Shown here piece after piece: positions 7,277 through 17,006 of a stretch of 33,285 nt of DNA. Location of the stretch: assembly GCA_005773145.1 (NCBI GenBank), contig SXHS01000125.1, forward strand, positions 1 through 33,285. The letters are read 5' to 3'. Origin of the DNA: Planctomycetaceae bacterium. GTDB taxonomy: Bacteria > Planctomycetota > Planctomycetia > Pirellulales > Pirellulaceae. The stretch's first letter is position 1, and each line of letters starts with the position of its first letter. The notes beneath the pieces were generated by a model, which made no database searches, was not told the origin of the DNA, and worked only from the letters and a program-made list of their open reading frames with translations. The translations under genes were made by a program, and so were the position numbers.

Positions 7277-9493
7277 TTGAATCATCCTCGTTGCTGTGAT
7301 TACTGTGGCCTGCCAATGCCGGGCGACGAACGCACCGTCCACGCTGGTGACCATCGAGAGTCCCCACCCGCATACTGTTGCTATGGCTGCCGGTTTGCCG
7401 CGTCGGTGGCCCGCGACAAAGCCGATCCCCAATCCAACCATGGCACCCTCACGCGACTAGGCATCTCCATTTTTTTCACGTTGAACGTGATGATGTTCAC
7501 GATGGTACTCTGGACCGATGACATCTACCGGGATGACCCGAGCATGTCAGCTGCCGCCGTCTCATTGTTACACGACGTACTGCGATATCTGGTCCTGTTA
7601 TTCACCATCCCCGTCGTCTGGCTCTTGGGGCTCCCGCTGATCGAGAATGCCCTTGCGGATCTGCGGCGTTGGACGATTTCAACCGATCTGCTGCTATTTC
7701 TGGGTGTCTTGGCTGCTTGTGTCTACTCCATGACGTCCGTGTGGCATGGACATGGCCACGTCTACTTTGAGGTCGCCTGCGTCGTGCTGGTTGCCGTCAC
7801 ACTGGGGCGCTGGCTGGAGGCCACGGGAAAGCAGCGAACCACCGAGGTCTTGCGGTCCTTGCAGAGCCTGATTCCGACGAGCGTGCGCCGGATAACGGCG
7901 GAATCTTCCACGGAAGACACGGACGAGATCGTGGCCACCACCCAACTCGTCATCGGCGATCGCGTGCGCGTGTTGCCCGGCGAACGCATTCCGGTCGATG
8001 GCCAAGTGGAGCAGTTTCGGGCTATGGTGGACGAGCAGGTCATCACCGGCGAGAGCCAACCTGTCGTGAAGGCACCACCGGACGCCGTTTTTGCAGGCTC
8101 GATGGCCCTTGATGGTCCACTGGTGGTCGCGGCCGCCGTCCCTCCCGGCAATACGACCATGGATCGCTTGGTCGAGGCCGTGCTGCAATCCGCCATGCAG
8201 AAGGAGCGTTATGGGCGTCTCGCGGACCGGGCTTCGGCGATCTTCCTGCCAGCCGTCTTGGTCATCGCCTTCGTTACGCTGATCGTCCATCAACGACAAG
8301 CGGGACTCGCGGAGGGGCTGTTGGCAAGTTTGGCGGTGGTGTTGATCGCTTGTCCTTGCGCCTTGGCATTGGCAACTCCCATGGCCATTTGGGCCGCCCT
8401 AGGAACGGCATCCGCTGCCGGCATCCTGTTTCGTCGCGGGGACGCATTGAGTCAGTTGGCCGAAGCTCGGGTCATCTGCTTTGACAAGACGGGAACCTTG
8501 ACCACGGGGCACCCTCGCGTCGACACCTTTCACCCCGATGGTGTGACTCCATTGCAGCACGTTCGCGGCGCGGCGCGCGCCCTGGCTCAAGCCACTCGAC
8601 ACCCGCTAGCCCAGGCTACGGAGCTTTACCTAAGCGCACTCCCGGCGGAATCGATCCGACTGACGCAGATCGAAGTGCACCCTGGCATGGGCGTCAAAGG
8701 AGAGATGCGGACTGCAGACGGCACATCTTCGTTCAGGTCTGATGTCGGTCGGCCCACCGTCATGGGTTATCTGGGGAGCGCCCGGTGGATGCACGAAAGT
8801 GGTCAGCGGATCTCGGAAGGATTGAAGTCGGCGGCTGCTCGCGACGGTCGCGGTGGACAGTCCCTCCTGTTCGTGGCTTGGGACGGCGAGGTCCGAGGCT
8901 TCGTTTCCCTTCAAGAGACATTGCGGCCACAGGCTAAGCAATTGGTCTCCAACCTGACCCAGGCGGGATTTCGCGTTATGGTGTTGACGGGAGACCGTGC
9001 GGTGCGAGGCCGGCAGCTTGCGGAACAACTAGGGGTTACCGTCCACGCGGAATTGTTGCCCGAGCAGAAACAGCACGTCATCGCTCAAGCGCGGGCCGCA
9101 TACGGTCCTGTCGTCATGGTTGGTGACGGCGTTAATGATCTCCCCGCGTTAGCGCTTGCGGATGTGGGAGTTGCCATGGGATGCGGCGCCGATATCACAT
9201 GTCAGGCGGCTGATGTGTGTCTGATGTCCAGTGACCTGAATCACTTGCCATTGGCTTTGCAACTGGCCAAGCGCACCGTTATGACGATACGGTGGAACCT
9301 ATTCTGGTCGTTCCTTTACAATATCGTGGGGATCGGAATGGCAGCCGTCGGCTGGTTGAATCCGATCGTGGCGGCCGGGGCCATGGTGGCGAGCAGTGTC
9401 TTAGTGATGTCCCATTCACTGCGGTTAGCGCGGCGCACGCCCGAGTGGAAGTCTCCCGCGCCAGCCGCCGAACTTCAGACCTCGAGGGCTTAA
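7277..9493 (+). CDS. ccoI: Heavy-metal P-type ATPase, CcoI/FixI type
   Basis: TTG start; N-terminal CCDYCGLPMP...YCCYGC; TGES, CPCALALATP, DKTGTLTTG, HP locus (TRHPLAQA), GDGVNDLPAL. Confidence 0.88.
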   Translation: MNHPRCCDYCGLPMPGDERTVHAGDHRESPPAYCCYGCRFAASVARDKADPQSNHGTLTRLGISIFFTLNVMMFTMVLWTDDIYRDDPSMSAAAVSLLHDVLRYLVLLFTIPVVWLLGLPLIENALADLRRWTISTDLLLFLGVLAACVYSMTSVWHGHGHVYFEVACVVLVAVTLGRWLEATGKQRTTEVLRSLQSLIPTSVRRITAESSTEDTDEIVATTQLVIGDRVRVLPGERIPVDGQVEQFRAMVDEQVITGESQPVVKAPPDAVFAGSMALDGPLVVAAAVPPGNTTMDRLVEAVLQSAMQKERYGRLADRASAIFLPAVLVIAFVTLIVHQRQAGLAEGLLASLAVVLIACPCALALATPMAIWAALGTASAAGILFRRGDALSQLAEARVICFDKTGTLTTGHPRVDTFHPDGVTPLQHVRGAARALAQATRHPLAQATELYLSALPAESIRLTQIEVHPGMGVKGEMRTADGTSSFRSDVGRPTVMGYLGSARWMHESGQRISEGLKSAAARDGRGGQSLLFVAWDGEVRGFVSLQETLRPQAKQLVSNLTQAGFRVMVLTGDRAVRGRQLAEQLGVTVHAELLPEQKQHVIAQARAAYGPVVMVGDGVNDLPALALADVGVAMGCGADITCQAADVCLMSSDLNHLPLALQLAKRTVMTIRWNLFWSFLYNIVGIGMAAVGWLNPIVAAGAMVASSVLVMSHSLRLARRTPEWKSPAPAAELQTSRA

Positions 9494-9494
9494 C

Positions 9495-10205
9495 ATGGCG
9501 GTGGAATGGCCGTTGATTTTTTTGGCCGGTGTCTTGGGTTCCTCGCATTGTGTGGGCATGTGTGGGGGATTTGCATTGACGATTGGCGGTCCAGCCTCGT
9601 TGCGACGCACCAATCTCGCGCGGCAGTTGTTTTACAGTGCTGGACGCATTTTTACCTACGCCGCCCTGGGGGCCGTGGCTGGCTATTGTGGTCTGCGATT
9701 GACGCGGTTCAGCGAGTCACTTGTCAACGCTTCCGCCGGGCTCGCCGCACTGGCCGGACTCCTCTTGATCGTGCAGGGGCTGCTGGCGACTGGGATCCTC
9801 CGCAGGCGCTGGTCCATTTCCGGTCGGCCCGCCTGTCTGGCCAGCGGGCTCTACGCACACTGGCTGACATCCCCCGCGCGGGCGAATGTGTTCATGGCAG
9901 GCGTGTTCACCGGCCTGCTCCCCTGCGGACTGCTATACGGCATGCTGGCACTCGCCGCAGCAGCTCAGAGCGCGCCACTCGGCATGGCGAGAATGACCCT
10001 GTTCGGCTTGGGGACCGTGCCGGTGATGGTGCTAACCGGCTTGAGCACGAGTTTCTTGGGACTGCAACAGCGACAGCGTCTGTATCAAATCGCCGCCTGG
10101 AGCCTGGTGCTGACCGGATCGATCACGATCGCACGCGGCATGGGGCACCTGCAAGTGGGCGGCTGGCAAGGGCACGGTTGTCCCGCTTGTCGTTTGAGTC
10201 AGTAG
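9495..10205 (+). CDS. Sulfite exporter TauE/SafE-family (UreH-like) membrane protein
   Basis: LGSSHCVGMCGGFALTIGG, GRIFTYAALGAVAG, GVFTGLLPCGLLYGMLALAAA; starts 1 bp after ccoI stop. Confidence 0.85.
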   Translation: MAVEWPLIFLAGVLGSSHCVGMCGGFALTIGGPASLRRTNLARQLFYSAGRIFTYAALGAVAGYCGLRLTRFSESLVNASAGLAALAGLLLIVQGLLATGILRRRWSISGRPACLASGLYAHWLTSPARANVFMAGVFTGLLPCGLLYGMLALAAAAQSAPLGMARMTLFGLGTVPVMVLTGLSTSFLGLQQRQRLYQIAAWSLVLTGSITIARGMGHLQVGGWQGHGCPACRLSQ

Positions 10206-10387
10206 CCGACACGGACGGCCACCCATTTGGGTGAACCACTTGGCACTTGTCCGGTGGGCGATGCTATGCGATACTCCATGCGGGACGTCGCTTGGCTACG
10301 CCGATTGGACTCCACCGGCTTTTTGGCGCGCCTTTCTTCCCGATACTTTCCTGTGGAGTACGTCCCGAGAACGGCCCGAGGTTCTGT

Positions 10388-11125
10388 ATGTCGCCATCCC
10401 CATTGCGTGTGACCGTTTGGAATGAATTCATCAACGAGCGTGTGTTACCCGACGCCGGTGCCGTCTACCCAAGGGGAATCCATCATGTGCTGCGCGAGGC
10501 GTTGGAGGAGCAGCTGGGGGCTGGAGTCCAAGTACACACGGCCACGCTGGATGAGCCGGAGCATGGGCTCAGTCAGCAACGATTGGACGAGACCGACGTG
10601 TTGACCTGGTGGGGACATTCGGCGCACGATCAAGTGCAAACCGAAGTGGTCGAGCGCGTGCTGGATCGCGTCTGGCAAGGCATGGGACTGGTGGTGTTGC
10701 ATTCGGGGCACCTGTCCCGGATTTTTCGTCGATTGATGGGGACCAGTTGCACGTTGCGATGGCGCGAGGCGGGCGAACGCGAGCGCCTTTGGGTGGTCGC
10801 GCCGTCGCATCCAATCGCAGCTGGATTGTCGCAGGAGTACTTCGAACTACCTCAAGTGGAAACGTATGGCGAGCATTTCGATATACCCGCGCCGGAGGAA
10901 TTAATATTTATCAGCTGGTTTTCCGGCGGTGAAGTTTTTCGTTCGGGGTGTACGTTTCGTCGTGGCAATGGCAAGATTTTTTATTTTCGACCTGGGCACG
11001 AAACGCATCCGATTTACTATCATCCGCAAGTGCGCCGGGTGATCGCCAATGGTGTCGGGTGGGCAGCGCCCAATCCGGGACCTTATCGCGGCCGGAGTCT
11101 TCACGCACCCGATCCCCTGGTCTGA
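10388..11125 (+). CDS. ThuA-domain (trehalose-utilisation-like) protein
   Basis: [92 protein letters not shown] at 10388 preferred. Confidence 0.85.
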   Translation: MSPSPLRVTVWNEFINERVLPDAGAVYPRGIHHVLREALEEQLGAGVQVHTATLDEPEHGLSQQRLDETDVLTWWGHSAHDQVQTEVVERVLDRVWQGMGLVVLHSGHLSRIFRRLMGTSCTLRWREAGERERLWVVAPSHPIAAGLSQEYFELPQVETYGEHFDIPAPEELIFISWFSGGEVFRSGCTFRRGNGKIFYFRPGHETHPIYYHPQVRRVIANGVGWAAPNPGPYRGRSLHAPDPLV

Positions 11126-11135
11126 CGTGTACCCC

Positions 11136-12314
11136 ATGCCTGATCCCCCCGACAACTCTGGTGATGCGGCGCGCCTGACAACGCCAAAGGCTGCCGAAAA
11201 TATTCAGGGTAGCTCCTCTTTCCTGGCATCGGATCTTCAAACGTTAAGAGTGTCGCTCCAAAGTATCTACGACGGCCTCGCCGTGGTGGACACCCAGGGT
11301 GAATTCATCATCTTCAATCCGGCTGCACAAAAAATACTGGGACTCGGCGCATTGCCAGGAGGCCCCAGAATGTGGCCTGAAGGCTATGGCCTGTATCGGC
11401 CGAAGGGGCGTAGTCTGTATCCGCCCGACGAACTTCCGCTGGCACGCGCCATGCGCGGCGACACCGTGACGAACTGCGAGATTTGGGTACGGCGGTCATC
11501 GCAACCCAAGTTGACCATATTAAGTGTCAACGCGGCACCGTTGCAGAATGCCAACGGGTTAGTGCTCGGGGGCGTGGCCGTCTTTCGTGATGTCACACGT
11601 CAGAAGCAGCTGGAACGACAACTCAGAGTCGAACGCGACACGTTGAAAAAACTGCTGGAGGCGCGAGAGCAAGAGCGCACGCTACTGGCCTATGACCTAC
11701 ATGATGGGTTGTTGCAAGACATCGTCGGGGCCGAGATGATATTGTCTGGATTGCAGGCTCAATGCGAGGGGTTCGCTCCGAGTGCGGCGCAGGAGCTTAG
11801 CAAGGCTAGTGATTCCCTGCGGCGCGCGGTGTGCGAAGGGCGTCGCATTATCTCCGGCATGCAACCCATGATCGTCGATGACCACAACCTTGTCGAAGCC
11901 CTGGCCGCTCTAGTGGATGACTTCTCACGCGACACGTCCATGCAGATTGAATTCGTGCACTTCACGCACAACTCGCAAGTCTCGCGGCAAATCCAGGCGA
12001 CCCTATTTCGAATTTTGCAGGAGTCCTTGACCAACGCAATCCGACATAGCGAAACCAAGAACATCGTCGTGTTGTTGACCGAGCTACCCGCCGCGATTCA
12101 GTTGGAAATTCGCGATTGGGGCATCGGCTTTGACCCCAAGCATCTCCCCAAACGGGGCGTCGGACTGCGTAGCATTAGAGATCGTACCCGCCTGTTTGGG
12201 GGACGATGCCGCATTCTCAGCCGTTCCGAACACGGGACACGAATTGTGGTCCGCTTTCCTCTGCAGTCCGCCACTGAGTCACTAGACGGGCAGGATGCGT
12301 CACCGCTGGATTGA
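11136..12314 (+). CDS. PAS-domain sensor histidine kinase, HisKA_3 (NarL-type) family
   Basis: PAS-like SLQSIYDGLAVVDTQGEFIIFNPAAQKILG; HisKA_3 box LLAYDLHDGLLQDIVGAEMIL; HATPase LTNAIRHSETKNIVV, IRDWGIGFDP, GVGLRSIRDRTRLFGG. Start within track ORF 11049. Confidence 0.9.
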   Translation: MPDPPDNSGDAARLTTPKAAENIQGSSSFLASDLQTLRVSLQSIYDGLAVVDTQGEFIIFNPAAQKILGLGALPGGPRMWPEGYGLYRPKGRSLYPPDELPLARAMRGDTVTNCEIWVRRSSQPKLTILSVNAAPLQNANGLVLGGVAVFRDVTRQKQLERQLRVERDTLKKLLEAREQERTLLAYDLHDGLLQDIVGAEMILSGLQAQCEGFAPSAAQELSKASDSLRRAVCEGRRIISGMQPMIVDDHNLVEALAALVDDFSRDTSMQIEFVHFTHNSQVSRQIQATLFRILQESLTNAIRHSETKNIVVLLTELPAAIQLEIRDWGIGFDPKHLPKRGVGLRSIRDRTRLFGGRCRILSRSEHGTRIVVRFPLQSATESLDGQDASPLD

Positions 12315-12324
12315 GTGCGGCGCA

Positions 12325-13485
12325 TCACGCGGCTCGTCGCACGGCAACCGACACGGCTTGCAAGATCGCCTCCGCAGCGCGTGCCGCGGCACCCGTCCGC
12401 ATCACATCTCGCCGCAGCGACCGCAATTCATCCACTGCGACCTGACGTGCATCGGCATCGGTGATCCACCGTTTCAGGATTGGGACCACTTGGTCTGTCG
12501 TTGCATGCCTGGGCCCCACGGACAAGAACTCGGGCATCACACTACGTCCGGCGATGAGGTTCGGGAGCGTCATGGAGGCACAAGTCACCAATAAGCGAGC
12601 TATGGCATAGAAAATCCAACCACAGCGATAAATGACCACCGTGGGGGTGGCGCGGGCCAACATCTCGAGGCTCGTCGAGCCCGACACCATGAGGCTACAG
12701 TCGGCCACCTCGATAATTTCGGATGTCTTGCCCACGAAAAATTGAATGGGCAAGGTCCGCTTCGACTCACGCAGTTGCCGCTCACACCATTCTTGATAGG
12801 CCGGCTTATAACAGGCCACCAGAAACTGGACGCGGGGCTCGGCCTCGACAAGGCGCGCGGCGACGTCCAGCATCAGGGGCCAGTTGTAATGCACCTCTTG
12901 ATCGCGCGAGCCGGGTAAGAGCGCCACCAGCGGTTGTTGGCGAGACCGGAAATGGTCGATCCAAGCGGTGTCCAGAACCTGTTGACGGATGTCATCGAAG
13001 ATGGGATGCCCCACGTCCCGGACCCGGATACCCCGAGCAGCATACCAGGGCGCCTCAAATGGCAACGTGGTCAGCACATGATCCACGTGACGGCGCATGC
13101 GCCGAATACGCCACGGCGCCCACGCCCACAATTGTGGGGGAAAATAATAGAAGACAGGGATCCCCGCAGCCTTGGCCCGTCGGGCGACCCACCAATTGAA
13201 ACCAGGATAGTCGAGCAAGACGACGGCATCCGGCCGGTCCTCGGCAAAGAATTGTTCGGCCTGCTTGAGGAGTCGAAAAAAATGGCGCAAGTGGGGCACG
13301 ATTGCGGTCAGCCCCATCAGGGCCAGCTCGGTCAACGGATAGAGCAGGTGACATCCCTCGGCCTGCATGCGTGGGCCGCCGAATCCCGAAAATCGCACCT
13401 CGGTACGCGCGGTGCGCAAGGCACGCATCAGACACGAAGCATAGGCATCGCCACTCGGCTCACCAACCGAAAAAAAGACATGCAT
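12325..13485 (-). CDS. lpxB: Lipid-A-disaccharide synthase
   Basis: VFFSVGEPSGDAYASCLM, LALMGLTAIVPHL, LLDYPGFNWWVARRAKAAGIPVFYYFPPQLWAWAPWRIRRMRRHVDHVLTTLPFE, LLPGSRDQEV, LMVSGSTSLEMLARATPTVVIYR. Confidence 0.9.
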   Translation of the reverse strand: MHVFFSVGEPSGDAYASCLMRALRTARTEVRFSGFGGPRMQAEGCHLLYPLTELALMGLTAIVPHLRHFFRLLKQAEQFFAEDRPDAVVLLDYPGFNWWVARRAKAAGIPVFYYFPPQLWAWAPWRIRRMRRHVDHVLTTLPFEAPWYAARGIRVRDVGHPIFDDIRQQVLDTAWIDHFRSRQQPLVALLPGSRDQEVHYNWPLMLDVAARLVEAEPRVQFLVACYKPAYQEWCERQLRESKRTLPIQFFVGKTSEIIEVADCSLMVSGSTSLEMLARATPTVVIYRCGWIFYAIARLLVTCASMTLPNLIAGRSVMPEFLSVGPRHATTDQVVPILKRWITDADARQVAVDELRSLRRDVMRTGAAARAAEAILQAVSVAVRRAA

Positions 13486-13611
13486 CGTCGCAGCTCCCGG
13501 CCCAGGCATCCGTGATCCCGACCATTCTCGGGCCACCGGATATAGGTGTTAGGGCGGATATCTGTCAATGGCATTCCGATAGCGATGCCAGCGATCCTAC
13601 CTCGGCCCGCC

Positions 13612-15129
13612 TTACTTCGGGCGCTGCTGCACCGCGACTGCCGGTTCGACGACGTGCGCCACGCGAACGCTGAGGATCCCTTTATTGTCGGCCAATTCGT
13701 GCCAGCGGTCGCGACAACGCAGGTGGAGTTGGCCAGCGGAGGGAGCGACCCAACGCGTGCTATCACCCAAACCGGCGGAAGCCCCCAGCTGGTAATCTTG
13801 CCAGACGACTGCCTCCAGGCAGCCCTCTCCCGTCGGCCCGCCGCGAGCCGTAGTGGTCGACTCAGTGGCCGAAGTACGCCAGTTGCCCGTCGCTTGCAGC
13901 TGATAGACCTCGCCCGCTTTCACCGTGATCCCCGTGGCCTGGTATCCGCGATCGGCGCGCACGCGAACATCACGTATCTCGCCCACCGCGAGTGGCGCAA
14001 AGGCCACATGCCAATCCCAACGACATAGATCGACGCGATAGCCAACAGCCAGATGACGGATGAACTGGCGCATTTCAAATTCCAGCTCAGGCATGACCGG
14101 TCCAAAGTACTCGGCGAAATCCACCTCTTGTCCATTAAGCAATGCCTGGCCGAGACGCTGAAAGCGTGTCGAGTACCTGGGGTGTTGACTGAGCAAATGA
14201 CACAAGGCCCAACTCGCGTGGTAGCTATCGCGCGACTTGCGCACCAGGAATTCGTCGGCCGGGGTCCATTCCGGCGCTGGTGTGTCCTGACCGGTCTCGC
14301 TTCCCTCCGGACCGCTGCGCGTGGCCACGAGGCGTTCCAATGATTGGCGAATGGGATCGGTGAACGCCCCACGCTGCACGATCTCCAACACGGTGGCTGG
14401 TGGAGACTGCCGCAGAAATTGAATGACGTCGGGAGCGCACTGCACGCCCTGTTCCCCGGCAACTCGATAATTGGCCAATTCAGCCATACCTTCACCGTAC
14501 CAATCCGGGCCTCGGACGCCAAAGACTTGCATGCAATAGGCATGCACGAATTCGTGCTCGGCGATCCCCGGCTCCGCGCGGGCGCATACCCGCACACGGC
14601 GCGGCGTGCGGTGTTCGGAACTCGGGCTGGTATCCCAAATTCCGCCGCCAACATGGCGCAGCAAGGAGTGAACCAGGGGACCAGGCAACGTCCCTGCAGG
14701 CCACGCGGACAAATCCTGTACGACGTAGCACTCAATCGGTTGCGCGAGCGGCCGTTGCCAATAGCGTGACGCAATTTGTGCGACCCGATCGAGTCGCGTC
14801 AGCAAGCGTCGTGCGTCGGCCGGCGACAAGTCCGTACACAACCGACAGTAGCGTGATGTGTACCAACGTTGCGCGGCCGTCGCATCGGACGCGACGCGCA
14901 GGGGGGGGACCGCGTGGACAGGAGCCTGCAGAAACTCTCCCCAGCCTACGAGCGCCGAGCCCAGAATCGCAGCCCGCAGAATTACAGCCCGCAGAATCAC
15001 AGCGATGCCCCGAGATCCCGAGCCACCACGACACGGGCGCACCAGCGGCGCGCTGTGATCCATTTGTCTGTCATCTCCCACGCGGTTCCGGCGCATGGGA
15101 CATGCCTCCTCCGTTCCGTCTTGTATCAT
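13612..15129 (-). CDS. Exported hypothetical protein with peptidase-MA-like HExxH-type region
   Basis: Signal-peptide-like hydrophobic repeat AVILRAVILRAAILGSALVGW; EHEFVHAYCMQVFG...WYGEGMAELANY gluzincin-like pattern. Start may be internal (M at 15063). Confidence 0.6.
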   Translation of the reverse strand: MIQDGTEEACPMRRNRVGDDRQMDHSAPLVRPCRGGSGSRGIAVILRAVILRAAILGSALVGWGEFLQAPVHAVPPLRVASDATAAQRWYTSRYCRLCTDLSPADARRLLTRLDRVAQIASRYWQRPLAQPIECYVVQDLSAWPAGTLPGPLVHSLLRHVGGGIWDTSPSSEHRTPRRVRVCARAEPGIAEHEFVHAYCMQVFGVRGPDWYGEGMAELANYRVAGEQGVQCAPDVIQFLRQSPPATVLEIVQRGAFTDPIRQSLERLVATRSGPEGSETGQDTPAPEWTPADEFLVRKSRDSYHASWALCHLLSQHPRYSTRFQRLGQALLNGQEVDFAEYFGPVMPELEFEMRQFIRHLAVGYRVDLCRWDWHVAFAPLAVGEIRDVRVRADRGYQATGITVKAGEVYQLQATGNWRTSATESTTTARGGPTGEGCLEAVVWQDYQLGASAGLGDSTRWVAPSAGQLHLRCRDRWHELADNKGILSVRVAHVVEPAVAVQQRPK

Positions 15130-15130
15130 A

Positions 15131-16429
15131 TTATGGGGTTCTTCTTCCTGGCTCCTTCAAGGGTTGCAGCGTCGCGGCGTCCACCGCCATACGTCCCGTG
15201 GCACCGAACAAGCCCACGGCCAACACGGCCAACCGCGCCTTCGCGGGAACCGGGATGCTGGCCTGCTCGTGACGCCAAGCGAAAGTACCTTGCCAAGGCC
15301 CGATACGCTCACGCCCGACTGGCGCCCGGTCGGGGCCGTAGAATTCTATCAATGCCATGGCCTGCTGATGAGGGGTCTCACCAGCCGTGATCTGATCACC
15401 TCGGACCATCACCCCAACTCGCAGCTGGCGTACCACACGCCCATCGACTCCGACCGCCTGCATGGCGTGTGCGACTCGTCCGGGTGACTGGTTTTCCATC
15501 ACGAAGCAGTGCTGACCATCGGGCACGTCGTCGATAGCCTCGACGCGTCCTTGACGGACGTAGTACCAACCCACGGGACGCTGGGACTCGCCGTCCGACT
15601 CCTCGAAACTCCCCTGCACCAGTCGTGGCTGGGTGTCGTCGGGAGTGTCGCGCCTTTGTTGCTCGGCCGTTCCCGTCATGGGGACGAAAAACGTGGACTC
15701 CAACGACTCGCGTTCGAGTTGACCATTAACCTTGGTGAACCGATAGAGCAGTTGTTGATAACGCTCTCCCAAGGGGACGATCATGCGTCCCCCTTCTGCC
15801 AACTGCTCCACGAGTGGCTTCGGGATGTCTTCCGGCGAGCAGGTAACCATAATCTTGTCAAACGGCGCATGTTCGGACCAACCAAAAAAACCATCACCCA
15901 CGCGGGTGTGCACGTTCGGAACCTTCAAACGGCGCAGGGTCTTTGCCGCCTTGCGTCCCAATTCGGGAACAATTTCGATGGAATACACCTGTTCCACCAA
16001 CCCACTCAGCACGGCCGCCTGATAACCGCTTCCCGTGCCGATCTCCAAAACACGGTCGGTCGGCTGCGGATCGAGCTGCTCGGTCATAAACGCCACCACA
16101 AACGGTGGCGAGATGGTCTGACCATGACCGATTGGAAGGGCCATGTCAAAGTAGGCACTCCCCCGTTGCGCTGGCGTCAGAAACTCATGTCTCGGCACGG
16201 TACGCATGGCATCGAGCACGCGCGGATTGCGCACGCCGGCAGCGGCGATCTCCGTTTCCACCAGTCGTTGTCGAGCCGCCGCATATCCGTCAGTCGGCTC
16301 GGCGCGTACGAAATGGGCCGACCAGGTAAACGCCACTGTGATCACGATGCCCAATACCACGGCACTCAGTAATTCCGCGCCCGGTGTCCGCCGATCGAAA
16401 ATTGAAAGCGTGCGCCTCATACGAGGCAT
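15131..16429 (-). CDS. pcm: Protein-L-isoaspartate O-methyltransferase with N-terminal TM/signal and C-terminal extension
   Basis: VPRHEFLTPAQRGSAYFDMALPIGHGQTISPPFVVAFMTEQLDPQPTDRVLEIGTGSGYQAAVLSGLV; N-terminal LLSAVVLGIVITVAFTW; about 150 aa beyond the methyltransferase. Confidence 0.9.
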   Translation of the reverse strand: MPRMRRTLSIFDRRTPGAELLSAVVLGIVITVAFTWSAHFVRAEPTDGYAAARQRLVETEIAAAGVRNPRVLDAMRTVPRHEFLTPAQRGSAYFDMALPIGHGQTISPPFVVAFMTEQLDPQPTDRVLEIGTGSGYQAAVLSGLVEQVYSIEIVPELGRKAAKTLRRLKVPNVHTRVGDGFFGWSEHAPFDKIMVTCSPEDIPKPLVEQLAEGGRMIVPLGERYQQLLYRFTKVNGQLERESLESTFFVPMTGTAEQQRRDTPDDTQPRLVQGSFEESDGESQRPVGWYYVRQGRVEAIDDVPDGQHCFVMENQSPGRVAHAMQAVGVDGRVVRQLRVGVMVRGDQITAGETPHQQAMALIEFYGPDRAPVGRERIGPWQGTFAWRHEQASIPVPAKARLAVLAVGLFGATGRMAVDAATLQPLKEPGRRTP

Positions 16430-16453
16430 TCATGGCCATGCATCGACGCAGCC

Positions 16454-16822
16454 CTACATAATGTCCTTGCCGTGCTCGAAGAAGGAGGCGACGCAGTCGG
16501 ATTCATTGTCGTAAATCTCGAACAAGGTGCCGTCTAGGCCGGCCACTTGGAACAAAGTGCGGATGTCCTTGCCCATACATAGCTTCATCTGACCGCCGTA
16601 GGCGCGAATCTGACGGACCAGAAATACCAGGCCGCCAATCGCCTGGGAGGAATACTTGGCCACTTGTTTCAAGCTGTACACAACCTGCTTGGGCTTATGC
16701 TGCCCGACATACTGTGACAGCTCATCCGAAATCAAGTTGATCCGATCCCGATGCAGCAGCTCCTTCTCAGATGGAACAATCAACAGCACAGGACCGATCT
16801 GTTTTAGCTCGAAGGCTTTCAT
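16454..16822 (-). CDS. STAS-domain protein (anti-sigma factor antagonist-like)
   Basis: MKAFELKQIGPVLLIVPSEKELLHRDRINLISDELSQYVGQHKPKQVVYSLKQVAKYSSQAIGGLVFLVRQIRAYGGQMKLCMG; typical STAS length and layout. Track ORF start is over-extended. Confidence 0.7.
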   Translation of the reverse strand: MKAFELKQIGPVLLIVPSEKELLHRDRINLISDELSQYVGQHKPKQVVYSLKQVAKYSSQAIGGLVFLVRQIRAYGGQMKLCMGKDIRTLFQVAGLDGTLFEIYDNESDCVASFFEHGKDIM

Positions 16823-17006
16823 GCCTACAATGCCCCCGCCATGCCCCCGCCGACTACCCGGCATCAGCGACACAAATTCCCGAGACGCGCGGCCCTCGCA
16901 TCGACGCCCCAAGACCCTATAGGCGTCAAAAAAATAACGGCCGATACACTACTTTCAGCCTACCTGCTGTGGGGGCAAAGAACAACAGCTGATTTGGGTG
17001 CGGGGC

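Noticed and set aside
15509-16372. 287-aa + strand ORF opposite pcm
   Set aside because: Antisense to clear PIMT motifs; no independent support.
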